From positions 1 through 64,000 of the forward strand of contig NZ_CYPW01000001.1 in NCBI RefSeq assembly GCF_001458175.1: 64,000 bases of DNA, given 5' to 3'. Below are positions 11,447-20,723 of this stretch, in pieces. The notes below the pieces were generated by a model that was not told where the DNA came from, ran no database searches, and saw nothing but the letters and a program-made list of their open reading frames with translations. Position 1 is the stretch's first letter; each line of letters opens with the position of its first letter. Made by a program: the position numbers and the translations under genes. The stretch is from Shimia marina (lineage in GTDB: Bacteria > Pseudomonadota > Alphaproteobacteria > Rhodobacterales > Rhodobacteraceae).

Positions 11447-12669
11447 CCTCCCCAGTGCTTGTGGTTGATGACGACCCAATCGTGCGCGAAGCCTTGAGCC
11501 AGACCCTCGAGCTTGAAGACTTTCCCGTGATCGCCACCGGATCTTTCGTTGAGGCCAAGGACCACATCACGCAAACCTTCACCGGGGTGATCCTTTCGGA
11601 TATGCGGATGCCAGGGCGCGACGGCTTTCATCTGCTGTCCTACACCCGCGACATCGACGCCGAACTGCCCGTGATCCTACTTACCGGTGAAGGCGATATC
11701 CCCATGGCGGTGCGTGCCATGACCCTTGGTGCTTTCGGCTTCCTTGAAAAACCCTGTGCGCCCACCGAACTGGTTGCCGTGATTGCCCGCGCTCAGAAAG
11801 CCCGCGCCATGGCGCTGGAAAATCGGCAACTCAAAGCTCAGCTTGAAACCGGCGACGCCGCCGCCCGCCTGCTTTACGGCATTTCTGCCCAGGCGGACGC
11901 CCTGCGTCGCAAGGTGCGCTCGGTGGCCCGCATCCATGCCGAAACCCTTGTCTCTGGCCCACCCGGTGCAGGTATTTCCAAGGTCGCCGAAGTCATTCAC
12001 CTGTGCGGCACCCACCCAGAGGGCCCGTTTGGCAAACACACTGCCGCGGATCTCTCCCCAAGCGATCTGTCCGCTGCGGTCGAAAACGCCAAGGGCGGCA
12101 GCCTGTTTCTCGATGATGTCCATCTCATGCCCATGCAAACTCAATTTGCCTTGCTGACGCTGCTGGAAACCCGCGACCACCCCCGCCTGATCTTCGGCAG
12201 CGCCGCCGCATTGGAAGACGCCGTGCAATCCGGAGCGCTCCATGCCGATCTGTACTATCGCCTCGAAGCCCTGCAGGTGCGCATTCCTGCCCTCGCAGAC
12301 CGCCCCGAAGACATCCCTGTCCTCTTTCGCCACTATGTGGCACAGGCCGCCGAACAGGCCGGTGTAGAGGCCCCTGACATCACCCCTGAAGTGATCTCAC
12401 AACTGATGGCACAGGATTGGCCCGGCAATGCCCGCGCCTTGATGAGCGCCGCCATGCGCTTCACATTAGGTCTGCCGGGCGAAGAGTCTCCCGACAGTGG
12501 CCTTGGACTTACAGAACAGATGGCGCAAATAGAACGCTCTTTGTTGGCCGAAGCTTTGCGCAAACATCAGGGCCGGGCAGCTGCCGCTGCCGAAACGCTC
12601 AAGCTCCCGCGCAAAACCATGTACGACAAACTCGCCAAATACAGCCTGAAGCCAGAAAACTTCCGATGA
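11443..12669 (+). CDS. dctD: DctD-like response regulator with degenerate AAA+ domain
   Basis: 408 aa. An intact receiver (VLVVDDDPIVREAL, phospho-acceptor Asp53 in SDMRMPGRDG, LLTGEGDI, FLEKPC) is followed by an NtrC-type AAA+ domain and a Fis-type helix-turn-helix (RAAAAAETLKLPRKTMYDKL). The AAA+ part is abnormal. Walker A reads GPPGAGIS, with no lysine. The GAFTGA sigma-54 contact loop is missing between the GPFG segment and Walker B. Walker B reads GGSLFLDDV. It therefore probably cannot hydrolyse ATP or remodel sigma-54 polymerase, and may act as a phosphorylation-controlled DNA binder. The start overlaps the kinase stop (ATGA). Confidence 0.8.
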   Translation: MTSPVLVVDDDPIVREALSQTLELEDFPVIATGSFVEAKDHITQTFTGVILSDMRMPGRDGFHLLSYTRDIDAELPVILLTGEGDIPMAVRAMTLGAFGFLEKPCAPTELVAVIARAQKARAMALENRQLKAQLETGDAAARLLYGISAQADALRRKVRSVARIHAETLVSGPPGAGISKVAEVIHLCGTHPEGPFGKHTAADLSPSDLSAAVENAKGGSLFLDDVHLMPMQTQFALLTLLETRDHPRLIFGSAAALEDAVQSGALHADLYYRLEALQVRIPALADRPEDIPVLFRHYVAQAAEQAGVEAPDITPEVISQLMAQDWPGNARALMSAAMRFTLGLPGEESPDSGLGLTEQMAQIERSLLAEALRKHQGRAAAAAETLKLPRKTMYDKLAKYSLKPENFR

Positions 12670-13829
12670 GCCCCTCCCTACCCGCTCCTGCCGGCCTGTC
12701 CCGCCGCCGCGCGTGGGTGGCCATCTCTGCAATGTTTGCCCTCAATGGCGCGCTCTTTGGCCTCTGGGCCAGCCGCATTCCCGCTTTCAAAGCCAGCCAT
12801 ACGCTCAGCCATGCAGAGCTTGGCGGGTTGCTGCTTCTGCTCGCAGGCGGTGCCATCTGTGCCTTTCCTCTGGCGGGGCGTCTGGCGGATCACTATGGCG
12901 CTGCGCGCGTCACCAAGACGTTTGCCTTTATCAAAATCGCCGCCCTTTTGGCGCTTGCTCTGGCTCCGAATGTGGTGACTTTGGCCTTGGCTCTCTTCCT
13001 GTTTGGGGCCATTCACGGCGGCATGGATGTGACAATGAATGCTTGGGCAGCGGAAGTTGAACGCTGGGCCAAACGTCCACAAATGTCATCCTACCACGCC
13101 ATGTGGAGCCTTGGGGCCGGACTTGGCGCTGCCACTGGCTTCGCCGCCATCAGCCTGAATGCCTCACCTGAGATACATTTTACGGTGATTGGCTTGCCGC
13201 TGTCGGCCCTGCTCTTTGCTCTGGGCAATATCGCCTGGGCATCTCCTCTCAATCGCGCTAGCGGAGGTCCCATATTCTCTATACCCAAAGGTCAATTGGT
13301 GCTGGTAGGCTTATTGGCTCTGGGAGCCTCCATGGGCGAAGGTGCAATTGCAGATTGGAGTGCGGTCTATCTCGTCGATATTGGCGGCGCACCTGAAAAC
13401 TGGGCGGCAATGGGCTATGCGGTCTTCTCTGCCACAATGGTTGTCATGCGCCTGTTGGGCGATATGGTCACGCGCGTGGTATCCCCACAACATGCCGCAC
13501 GCATAAGCGGCCTCACAGCGGCCTTCGGCGCAATACTCACCGTCATATTTCCTACGCCCCCCATGATGCTGACTGGTTTTGTGCTCATGGGGCTTGGCTA
13601 CGCATTGATCTTTCCGCTCGCGTTCAGCCGCGCTGCGAACGACCCGAACGAAAGCCCCGGCAAGGCGCTGGCCGGCACCGCCACATTTGGCTATGGCGGA
13701 ATGCTGCTGGGCCCTCCGTTGATTGGCTTCATTGCCAGCGCCACCTCTCTGCGCGTGTCCTTCGCTGTTCTGGCGGGCCTCGCACTGATGATCGCGCTTC
13801 TGAGCAACGCTTTGAAGAAAGACGTGTAG
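12666..13829 (+). CDS. MFS transporter, YbjJ-like
   Basis: 387 aa. About twelve hydrophobic segments, starting with AISAMFALNGALFGLWASRIPAFK. The GRLADHYGAARV loop after segment 2 is the MFS A-type motif (G-x-L-a-D). HGGMDVTMNAWA and SYHAMWSLGAGLGA resemble the YbjJ subgroup of fucose/sugar-type MFS carriers, whose substrates are mostly unknown. The start overlaps the DctD-like stop by 4 bases, making kinase-regulator-transporter a three-gene coupled unit. The transporter may be the output or the sensed-substrate route of the two-component pair; this is inference from position. Confidence 0.75.
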   Translation: MSPSLPAPAGLSRRRAWVAISAMFALNGALFGLWASRIPAFKASHTLSHAELGGLLLLLAGGAICAFPLAGRLADHYGAARVTKTFAFIKIAALLALALAPNVVTLALALFLFGAIHGGMDVTMNAWAAEVERWAKRPQMSSYHAMWSLGAGLGAATGFAAISLNASPEIHFTVIGLPLSALLFALGNIAWASPLNRASGGPIFSIPKGQLVLVGLLALGASMGEGAIADWSAVYLVDIGGAPENWAAMGYAVFSATMVVMRLLGDMVTRVVSPQHAARISGLTAAFGAILTVIFPTPPMMLTGFVLMGLGYALIFPLAFSRAANDPNESPGKALAGTATFGYGGMLLGPPLIGFIASATSLRVSFAVLAGLALMIALLSNALKKDV

Positions 13830-13897
13830 GAATGAGCGCCATCTAAGCGAAACGCCCATCCAGAGAACAGGCGCTTCTTCGATGGCTATTGCCAGCT

Positions 13898-15676
13898 CTA
13901 AGCGGCTCTTTTCTGTTCGAGCCCGGACATGCGCCTATTCACATTGAAGAAGGCGACAAGCTGCGCCAATCGGCGCGCATCATTGTCCAGAGTTTGGCTT
14001 GCGGCGGTGGCTTCCTCCACCATCGCGGCGTTGCTTTGGGTCACTTGATCCAACTGTGCCGTGCCGGAATTGATCTCTGCCAAGCCGCGCGCCTGCTCTG
14101 CTGTTCCCTCACTGATATCCCTGATCAACATGGACACCTGATTGACCTGCTCAACGATATCGGAAATCGCAACACCCGTTTTCCCAACCAGATCGACACC
14201 ACGCTCCACCTGCTGAAAGCTTTCAGCTACGAGCGTTTTGATTTCAGCCGCCGATTCAGACGAACGTTGCGCCAACGCGCGCACCTCGGAGGCCACAACG
14301 GCAAAGCCGCGCCCCGCATCACCTGCACGTGCCGCTTCTACCCCGGCATTCAACGCAAGCAAATTGGTCTGAAACGCAATATCATCAATCACACCAATGA
14401 TTTGCGAAATTTGCCCAGAGCTGTGTTCAATCTCCGTCATGGCCCGCACAGCATCATCAACGGTCTTACTTGTCGTTTCAGCTTGCCCACGCGCAGTCTC
14501 CATTGTTGAGGAAACCCCTTTGGCACCTGCGGCCGAGGATGACACGCTTGTTGTCAACTCATCCATGGCAGCTGCGGTTTCTTCAAGTGTTGCCGCCTGA
14601 CTCTCAGTCCGCTTTGACAACTCAAAGGAAGCCTGCGTGATCTCGCCTGATCCCTGTTGTATCGAACTGGCTACCTCAACAACCGCCTCAATGGTGCCTG
14701 AAAGGCGCTCAACAAGCGCATTGAAATCACCGCGCAGCGCTTCATACTGATCTGCAAAAGGATCTGAAATCTCAGCCGCCAGCTCTCCATCAGCCAACAA
14801 GCCAATGCTCGCGCTCAGCTGTGTCACAACATGCGAGGCCTCACGCGCGGCGACTTCTCTCTCTGAAGCCGCATCCCGCGCCCGCTCTTCAATTGCCGCT
14901 TTCAGAGCGACAACAGATTGCGACAAATCTCCAATCTCATCCTTTCGCGAGACCAGCGTCTGATCAATGGCAGCATCTCCCTCCACCATCCGGCGCAACA
15001 CATGATTCAAACTGTTCAGGGGGCGTGCAACAGACCGGGCCACGACACCGCCAACCAACAAACTGAAACCAAGGAAAACTGCGATCGCAATCACAAAACT
15101 GGTCATGATGAGATTGTATGTGTTCAAGGTGCGGTCATAGTACTCCTGTGCCCCATCCACATTTGTTTGCAACATGGTCTCACTCATTTGAACAATCTCG
15201 GCGTAGAGCGGCGCAAACTCCTGCGCACTGATATTGGCAGCACGAACATCATTATTGTTGCGACTAAGCGCGATGATTTGCTCGTTCAACTCAAGAAGCT
15301 TTGCCACCCGTGCCATCAGGCTGTTGAAGGTCTCCGTCTCAAGCCCCGCATCCAAAGTGTTTTGGAAAGCCGCCATTCTGGCATCAAACCGCGCCACCGC
15401 ATCCGCAACTTCGGCTTCAGCTTGCAGCATTGCATTGTCGTCGGGAGCAATTATGTGTGATTTCTGTGAAATGAAGAGAGCAGCAAGGGCAGCCTCTGCA
15501 CTTGTGAGATTCAAGGCACTTGCGAAATAGTTGTTGTAGATCTCATCTGTGCCATGCTCGATCGTTGCCAAAGAACGCATTGAAAAATAGGCAAACACAC
15601 TAAAAGCAGCCAAAACCAGCATGAAAGCGGCCCCGATCTTGTAGGCGATCTTGGCGTTATTGAAAGTGGTCAACAT
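13898..15676 (-). CDS. Methyl-accepting chemotaxis protein
   Basis: 592 aa. N-terminal membrane segment (about 11-32), a helical periplasmic sensor of about 150 aa, a second membrane segment (about 184-206), HAMP (about 205-258), then a long coiled-coil cytoplasmic domain. The hairpin tip is canonical: [17 protein letters not shown]-type sequence, then [22 protein letters not shown], which binds CheA and CheW. Methylation-region coiled coils rich in E and A flank it. There is no NWETF-type CheR/CheB tethering pentapeptide at the C-terminus (ends EQKRAA). No other chemotaxis genes are adjacent, so this is an orphan receptor. It converges on the MFS gene. Confidence 0.9.
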   Translation of the reverse strand: MLTTFNNAKIAYKIGAAFMLVLAAFSVFAYFSMRSLATIEHGTDEIYNNYFASALNLTSAEAALAALFISQKSHIIAPDDNAMLQAEAEVADAVARFDARMAAFQNTLDAGLETETFNSLMARVAKLLELNEQIIALSRNNNDVRAANISAQEFAPLYAEIVQMSETMLQTNVDGAQEYYDRTLNTYNLIMTSFVIAIAVFLGFSLLVGGVVARSVARPLNSLNHVLRRMVEGDAAIDQTLVSRKDEIGDLSQSVVALKAAIEERARDAASEREVAAREASHVVTQLSASIGLLADGELAAEISDPFADQYEALRGDFNALVERLSGTIEAVVEVASSIQQGSGEITQASFELSKRTESQAATLEETAAAMDELTTSVSSSAAGAKGVSSTMETARGQAETTSKTVDDAVRAMTEIEHSSGQISQIIGVIDDIAFQTNLLALNAGVEAARAGDAGRGFAVVASEVRALAQRSSESAAEIKTLVAESFQQVERGVDLVGKTGVAISDIVEQVNQVSMLIRDISEGTAEQARGLAEINSGTAQLDQVTQSNAAMVEEATAASQTLDNDARRLAQLVAFFNVNRRMSGLEQKRAA

Positions 15677-15845
15677 GGGGTGTCCGTCTTTGTTTGGGAT
15701 TCTGACGGCACCTCTAAGTCCAACGATATAAGCGAGCGTTAACGAAAGTCGCCTGTCGCTTGCACCTCCCCAGTACCCCTAGAATACCGACGTGATACAG
15801 ATGCAATACCCCACGCGTCCCAGCCGTGGCTGGGCACGTTAACGC

Positions 15846-16307
15846 TCAGAGCGGTAACATGCTGGTTGACTTGATTTCTTCCATAGAAAGCAAGGCTGTA
15901 ACGTTGTGCACTTTCACTTCCGAAATCAAAGCTTGATAGAAGCTGTCGTAGGCGCGCGCGTTTTGAACCTGAACTTTCAGGATATAGTCTATGTCGCCCG
16001 CCAAACGATGCGCTTCGAGCACTTCAGGGCGCTCTCGCAGCGCCTTCAGGAACTTGGCCTGCCAATCCGCCTCATGTTCGCTGGTGCGGATCAGAACAAA
16101 AAAACAGGCATCAAAACCAAGGGCTTCTGCGTCAAGAAGCACTGTTTGCTGGCGGATCACACCAGCTTCTTTGAGTTTACGGATGCGATTCCAAACCGGT
16201 GTCTTGGAAGAGCCCACACGTTTGGCAATTTCGTCCAAAGACTGCGCAGCATCCCGTTGCAGCTCGCCGAGAATTTTCTTATCCATATCGTCGATACGCA
16301 ACGCCAT
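15846..16307 (-). CDS. Lrp/AsnC family transcriptional regulator
   Basis: 153 aa. N-terminal winged helix (MDKKILGELQRDAAQSLDEIAKRVG, read in parts), recognition region SSKTPVWNRIRKLKEAG, then a C-terminal RAM ligand-binding domain (HRLAGDIDYILKVQV). Size is typical (about 150-165 aa). I chose the ATG at 16307; in-frame upstream extension to 16487 shows no homology. It is divergent from the sulfite-reduction operon, a placement common in Rhodobacterales, so it likely controls that operon in response to an amino acid or sulfur metabolite. The ligand is not known. Confidence 0.85.
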   Translation of the reverse strand: MALRIDDMDKKILGELQRDAAQSLDEIAKRVGSSKTPVWNRIRKLKEAGVIRQQTVLLDAEALGFDACFFVLIRTSEHEADWQAKFLKALRERPEVLEAHRLAGDIDYILKVQVQNARAYDSFYQALISEVKVHNVTALLSMEEIKSTSMLPL

Positions 16308-16401
16308 CCCAATTCCCTCGCTTTTTGTGGAACTTTGGCGCACTCCCCGCGCAACGCCAAAACGCATGTTTCTATTTTCCCCCGCATCTGGCGGATTGGC
16401 G

Positions 16402-16420
16402 GGAATATTTCCTATATTCC
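16402..16420. promoter_or_regulatory. Candidate Lrp-type operator, GGAATAT-N5-ATATTCC
   Basis: A perfect 7-bp inverted repeat with spacer TTCCT, midway in the 142-base gap between the divergent Lrp-type regulator and the DUF2849-cysI operon. AT-rich dyads of this kind are typical of Lrp/AsnC binding sites. The left arm ends 42 bases before the operon start codon at 16450. Confidence 0.5.
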
Positions 16421-16449
16421 ATTCAAAGTCAAACACCGGAGTCGGCCAA

Positions 16450-16773
16450 ATGCCCCGCGCATTCACACCCAAAGTCATCACCGCCAACGCCCTCCTAGAG
16501 GGCGACGTGATTTACTTCACTACAACAGACACTTGGACTCGCGATATGGCTTGCGCTGAACTGCTGACAGACGAAGCACATGCGCAGTTGCGCCTGATCG
16601 AGGCACAACAGCAAGTCGACTATGTTGTCGGCGCGTACCTCGCTGATGCCGTCGCTGGAGACAATGGCCCAGAACCAACGCACTTCCGCGAAGAGTTCCG
16701 CCGCACTGGGCCGTCAAACTATTTCCACGGAAAACAGGCAGAGACACAGCCGCAGGATGGTCAGACCGTTTAA
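16450..16773 (+). CDS. DUF2849 family protein, first gene of the sulfite-reduction operon
   Basis: 107 aa. Small soluble protein (MPRAFTPKVITANALLEGDV). Members of this family are found almost only directly upstream of assimilatory nitrite/sulfite reductase genes, so a helper role in sulfite reduction is likely, but no biochemical function is known to me. GGAG lies upstream of the ATG. It is followed after 37 bases by cysI. Confidence 0.75.
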   Translation: MPRAFTPKVITANALLEGDVIYFTTTDTWTRDMACAELLTDEAHAQLRLIEAQQQVDYVVGAYLADAVAGDNGPEPTHFREEFRRTGPSNYFHGKQAETQPQDGQTV

Positions 16774-16810
16774 TCGGTCGTCCTTTCAGCAGAAAGAAAA
16801 GGTCCCACCC

Positions 16811-18478
16811 ATGTATCAGTATAACGAATTTGACAAAGCCTTTTTGGCTGAGCGCAATCGTCAATTCCGAGCACAGGTAGAACGCCGCATCGCTGGCAAT
16901 CTGACGGAAGATGAATTCAAGCCTCTACGCTTGATGAACGGGCTGTATCTGCAACTGCACGCATATATGCTGCGTGTCGCCATTCCATACGGCACATTAA
17001 GTTCCGACCAGATGGATACGCTCGCCCTACTCGCAGAAAAGTGGGACAAAGGTTATGGGCATTTCACCACACGTCAGAATATTCAATACAACTGGCCAAA
17101 GCTCAAAGATGTCCCTGACATGCTGGACGCGCTTGAAAAAGTCGGCATGCATGCCATTCAAACCTCCGGAAACACCATCCGCAACGTGACCGCCGATCAC
17201 TTCTCCGGCGCTGCAGCAGATGAAGTTGAAGATCCGCGCCCAGTGGCTGAATTGATCCGGCAGTGGTCCACCGATCACCCAGAATTCCAGTTCATGGGGC
17301 GTAAATTCAAAATCGCAGTCAGCGCCGGTGCGCAGGATCGTGCCGTGTTGAAAGCGCACGATCTGGCCATTCGCATTGTGAAGAATGAGGCAGGAGAAAC
17401 CGGTTATCAAGTTCTCGTTGGCGGCGGCTTGGGGCGCACGCCGATGATTGGCAAAGTGCTCAACGACTTTCTGCCACGCGAAGACCTGCTGCCTTACATC
17501 GAGGCCACGGTCTCGGTTTGGAACCAAACGGGGCGTCGTGACAACAAATACAAGGCACGCATTAAGATCACCGTGCATGAAACTGGCATCGATGAATTCC
17601 GCGCTAAAGTTGAAGAGCGTTACAAATCTGTGCGCCCGACCTTCAAAGGTGTGGATCAAGCCCTGTTTGCGGAGATCAAGCAACACTTTGCCCCTCCCGC
17701 ATTCCGCGACGCACCGACAGCGGCCTTTGATGCCGCCTATGATGCCGACCCACTGTTTCGCAGCTGGGTTGACACCAACCTGACGGAACATCATGCACCG
17801 GGCTATGCCATTGTGACGGTCTCCATCAAAAAGCACGGAGACACCCCCGGCGACGCCTCTGCAGAGCAAATGCGCACTTTGGCGCAAATCGCGCGTGACT
17901 ACGGCCATGATGAGCTGCGTATTAGCCATGAACAGAACGTTATTCTGCCTCATGTTCACAAGTCCGACCTGCCAGCGATCTACGCTGCGCTGCGCGAAGT
18001 TCAGCTACACACCGCGAACATCGGCTTGATCAGTGATATCATCGCCTGCCCCGGCATGGACTATTGTGCGCTTGCCACGGCGCGCTCTATACCTGTTGCA
18101 CAACAGATTGCCACGCGCTTTGCGGAATTGAAGCTTGAGCATGACATCGGCCATCTGCAAATCAAGATTTCAGGGTGCATCAACGCCTGCGGCCACCACC
18201 ACGTGGGCCATATCGGCATTCTCGGACTGGATCGTGCTGGCGTTGAGAACTACCAGATCACCTTGGGTGGCGATGCAACATGGGATGCCACAATTGGCCA
18301 ACGTGCTGGGCCCGGCTTTGCATATGATGAGATTGTCCCCGCAATTGAACGCTTGGTGAACGGGTATCTGGAACTGCGTGACAGCGAGGAGGAAACCTTC
18401 CTCCAAACCTATCGCCGTCTGGGCTTGGCGCCATTCAAAACCTACCTCTACCCCGAGGTTCAGGCAAATGCGGCATGA
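16811..18478 (+). CDS. cysI: Nitrite/sulfite reductase, siroheme and 4Fe-4S hemoprotein (CysI type)
   Basis: 555 aa. Reduces sulfite to sulfide (possibly nitrite to ammonia) with six electrons. The paired nitrite/sulfite reductase repeats are present: an N-terminal ferredoxin-like half with HFTTRQNIQYNW (siroheme contacts), and a C-terminal cluster motif. The four cluster-ligand cysteines are Cys413 and Cys419 (CPGMDYC) and Cys456 and Cys460 (SGCINACGHHH). The context with cysH and a ferredoxin-NADP reductase supports sulfite reduction rather than nitrite. I chose the ATG at 16811; the open frame extends further upstream over DUF2849 in another phase. Its end overlaps the cysH start by 11 bases. 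Confidence 0.88.
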   Translation: MYQYNEFDKAFLAERNRQFRAQVERRIAGNLTEDEFKPLRLMNGLYLQLHAYMLRVAIPYGTLSSDQMDTLALLAEKWDKGYGHFTTRQNIQYNWPKLKDVPDMLDALEKVGMHAIQTSGNTIRNVTADHFSGAAADEVEDPRPVAELIRQWSTDHPEFQFMGRKFKIAVSAGAQDRAVLKAHDLAIRIVKNEAGETGYQVLVGGGLGRTPMIGKVLNDFLPREDLLPYIEATVSVWNQTGRRDNKYKARIKITVHETGIDEFRAKVEERYKSVRPTFKGVDQALFAEIKQHFAPPAFRDAPTAAFDAAYDADPLFRSWVDTNLTEHHAPGYAIVTVSIKKHGDTPGDASAEQMRTLAQIARDYGHDELRISHEQNVILPHVHKSDLPAIYAALREVQLHTANIGLISDIIACPGMDYCALATARSIPVAQQIATRFAELKLEHDIGHLQIKISGCINACGHHHVGHIGILGLDRAGVENYQITLGGDATWDATIGQRAGPGFAYDEIVPAIERLVNGYLELRDSEEETFLQTYRRLGLAPFKTYLYPEVQANAA

Positions 18479-19265
18479 TGGTGTAACGCCTCTGACATCC
18501 CCTCTGATCACCGGGCAAGCCCCGGGGTCAGAGCGTGTGGATCCGTTAGCGGCGAAAGTAGAGGCACTCAACGCGCGCTACAGGCATCACTCGGCCACCT
18601 CCGTAATGGAGGCCGCCCTTAAGGATCCACAAGCCGGGAAACTGGCTTTGGTGTCGTCCTTTGGTGCGGAGTCGGTTGTGCTCTTACATATGGCAGCCAT
18701 CGTTGATCGCAATATACCAGTGCTGTTTGTTGATACCGAAATGCTATTTGCCGAGACGCTGGTGTATCAGCAAGAGATTGCAGAACGGCTGCACTTGCAA
18801 AATGTAACAGTCATTCGCGCCAGCGAAGCAACCATAGCCGCAGAAGATCCGCATGGCACATTGCATCAGCACGACACAGATGCCTGCTGTTCGCTGCGCA
18901 AAACGCGGCCTTTACAAAAAGCCCTGCGCGGCTACGATGGCTGGATTACTGGAAGAAAAAGGTTTCAGTCGGGCACCCGGTCTGCTTTGGACTTTTTTGA
19001 AGTCGAAGACTTCACAGGGCGCATCAAGGTGAACCCTTTGGCGCACTGGGCACCGGAAGATATCCGTGCATATTTGGAAGAAAACCGCCTGCCTCGGCAT
19101 CCATTGGTGGCAAAGGGATATCCATCTATTGGATGTGCGCCCTGTACGTCCAAAGTGGCTGAAGGTGAAGATCCACGCTCAGGGCGCTGGCGTGGACAAG
19201 ACAAAGACGAATGTGGCATCCATTTTGTGAACGGCAAAATGGTGCGAAGCGGAGAAACAGCATGA
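18468..19265 (+). CDS. cysH: Phosphoadenylyl/adenylyl-sulfate reductase
   Basis: 265 aa. Reduces activated sulfate to sulfite in the cytoplasm. Motifs: SSFGAESVVLLH (PP-loop), VDTEMLF, TGRKRFQSGTR, and the C-terminal ECGIH with the redox cysteine. The pairs CC (DACCSLRK) and CAPC (SIGCAPCTSK) are the 4Fe-4S ligands that mark APS-reducing bacterial enzymes, so adenylyl sulfate is the likelier substrate; this follows from family rules, not from a test here. The start at 18468 lies 11 bases inside the cysI end. The end overlaps the DUF934 start by 4 bases. Confidence 0.88.
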   Translation: MRHDGVTPLTSPLITGQAPGSERVDPLAAKVEALNARYRHHSATSVMEAALKDPQAGKLALVSSFGAESVVLLHMAAIVDRNIPVLFVDTEMLFAETLVYQQEIAERLHLQNVTVIRASEATIAAEDPHGTLHQHDTDACCSLRKTRPLQKALRGYDGWITGRKRFQSGTRSALDFFEVEDFTGRIKVNPLAHWAPEDIRAYLEENRLPRHPLVAKGYPSIGCAPCTSKVAEGEDPRSGRWRGQDKDECGIHFVNGKMVRSGETA

Positions 19266-19669
19266 CCGTACTAATCACTGATGAAGGTTTTGGCACCGAT
19301 GACTGGACCCTCGGCTTTTCGCCGCTAGATGATGCTGCCAATGACGTTGCCGCCTTAGACGTGCCTTCTGACACCGATCCAACAGACGTGATCGACCGCC
19401 TATCCGGCGTTCAGATGGTACGGGTGGATTTCCCAAGCTTCGCTGACGGGCGTGGCTTTACCATAGCACGACAGCTACGACTTGCAGGCTTCACCGGACG
19501 CTTGCGTGCCAAAGGGCATGTGATTTCGGATCAATATGCCATGGCGCGTCGCTGTGGTTTTGATGAGATCGAAATCTCCGATGAACTTGCTCAACGCCAG
19601 CCAGAAAGCGAGTGGAATTTCCGCGCTGACTGGCAAGCTCACGACTATCAGGCGCGCATGCGTGGCTGA
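19262..19669 (+). CDS. DUF934 family protein, sulfite-reduction operon
   Basis: 135 aa. Soluble protein with the DUF934 core (VDFPSFADGRGFTIARQLR and LRAKGHVISDQYAMARRCGFD). The family sits next to cysI/cysH in many proteobacteria and is assumed to help sulfite reduction. The ATG overlaps the cysH stop (ATGA), which suggests coupled translation. Confidence 0.8.
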   Translation: MTVLITDEGFGTDDWTLGFSPLDDAANDVAALDVPSDTDPTDVIDRLSGVQMVRVDFPSFADGRGFTIARQLRLAGFTGRLRAKGHVISDQYAMARRCGFDEIEISDELAQRQPESEWNFRADWQAHDYQARMRG

Positions 19670-19787
19670 AACACATAGCAAAATCACGATGCGAATTGCG
19701 ATATGTCAAAGTCGCATCGTTGATATAGCTTCAAAACCCTTAAAAAGATGATACATGAGGAGGCGTGGCAATCCCGCCTGTTTTGAT

Positions 19788-20636
19788 ATGACTGAGCAAA
19801 CGCCTGTGACCGAAGAAAAATCTGCAAAAGTGCCAGCCCTTCCCGATGCCCAAACCGTTACGGAAGTAAAGCACTACACTGACCGCCTTTTCTCTTTCCG
19901 CTGCACACGACCTTCCACTTTGCGCTTCCGCTCTGGTGAGTTTGTGATGATTGGCCTGATGGGAGACGTAAACCCAAAAACAGGCAAGCAAAAACCACTT
20001 CTGCGCGCTTACTCCATCGCATCCCCTGCGTGGGACGATGAAATGGAGTTCTACTCCATCAAGGTGCAAGATGGTCCACTGACATCCAGATTGCAGCACA
20101 TCAAAGTTGGTGACGAAATCATACTGCGCCCCAAGCCAGTAGGAACACTGGTACATGACGCACTGATTCCGGGCAAACGGATCTGGTTCTTCGCGACTGG
20201 CACAGGGTTCGCACCTTTTGCATCTTTGCTCCGAGAGCCTCAAACCTATGAAGACTACGATGAGGTCATCATCACGCACACCTGCCGCGAAGTTGGTGAA
20301 TTGACCTATGGTCGCGATCTGATTGAAAGCATTCGGAACGACGAAATGCTTGCAGAGTTGATGGGGGAGGACTTCCACAAAAAGATCCGCTACTACCCAA
20401 CAACCACCCGCGAAGAAAGCGCGAAAATGGGCCGGATCACTGATCTGATCCGCTCCGGAGAGTTGTTTGAAGATCTGGAGATTGACCCCCTCAATCCAGA
20501 AAGCGATCGTGCGATGATCTGTGGCAACCTGGCCTTCAACCTTGAGCTCAAAGAACTTCTGGAAGATGCGGGCCTTGAGGAAGGCGCCAACAGCAAGCCA
20601 GCGCAATACGTGGTGGAGAAAGCCTTTTTGGACTGA
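19788..20636 (+). CDS. fpr: Ferredoxin--NADP+ reductase
   Basis: 282 aa. FAD enzyme that moves electrons between NADPH and ferredoxin/flavodoxin, here probably feeding the sulfite reductase. The FAD-binding barrel has LRAYSIASPAWDDEMEFYSI, the NADP domain has FFATGTGFAPFASLL, and the C-terminal SKPAQYVVEKAFLD matches the bacterial subclass I (Fpr) tail. I chose the ATG at 19788 because homologues begin near TEQTP...PDAQTVTEV; an ATG at 19755 adds 11 residues. A 118-base gap follows DUF934, so it may have its own promoter. A strong terminator follows. Confidence 0.85.
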   Translation: MTEQTPVTEEKSAKVPALPDAQTVTEVKHYTDRLFSFRCTRPSTLRFRSGEFVMIGLMGDVNPKTGKQKPLLRAYSIASPAWDDEMEFYSIKVQDGPLTSRLQHIKVGDEIILRPKPVGTLVHDALIPGKRIWFFATGTGFAPFASLLREPQTYEDYDEVIITHTCREVGELTYGRDLIESIRNDEMLAELMGEDFHKKIRYYPTTTREESAKMGRITDLIRSGELFEDLEIDPLNPESDRAMICGNLAFNLELKELLEDAGLEEGANSKPAQYVVEKAFLD

Positions 20637-20670
20637 TCGTCTTTGCTCTCAGCCACCTAAGGTAAACGCA

Positions 20671-20701
20671 AAACGCCCTCAATTTCTTGAGGGCGTTTTT
20701 T
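20671..20701 (+). terminator. Strong intrinsic terminator after fpr
   Basis: Perfect 12-bp stem AAACGCCCTCAA / TTGAGGGCGTTT with a 4-base loop (TTTC), running into a T tract. It lies 35 bases past the fpr stop and may also act on the convergent gene. Confidence 0.85.
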
Positions 20702-20723
20702 GGTCTTCATGATTTGAGTGAGA

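Noticed and set aside
15819-15834. CCCAGCC / GGCTGGG hairpin near the Lrp gene end
   Set aside because: No T run follows on either strand, so not counted as a terminator.
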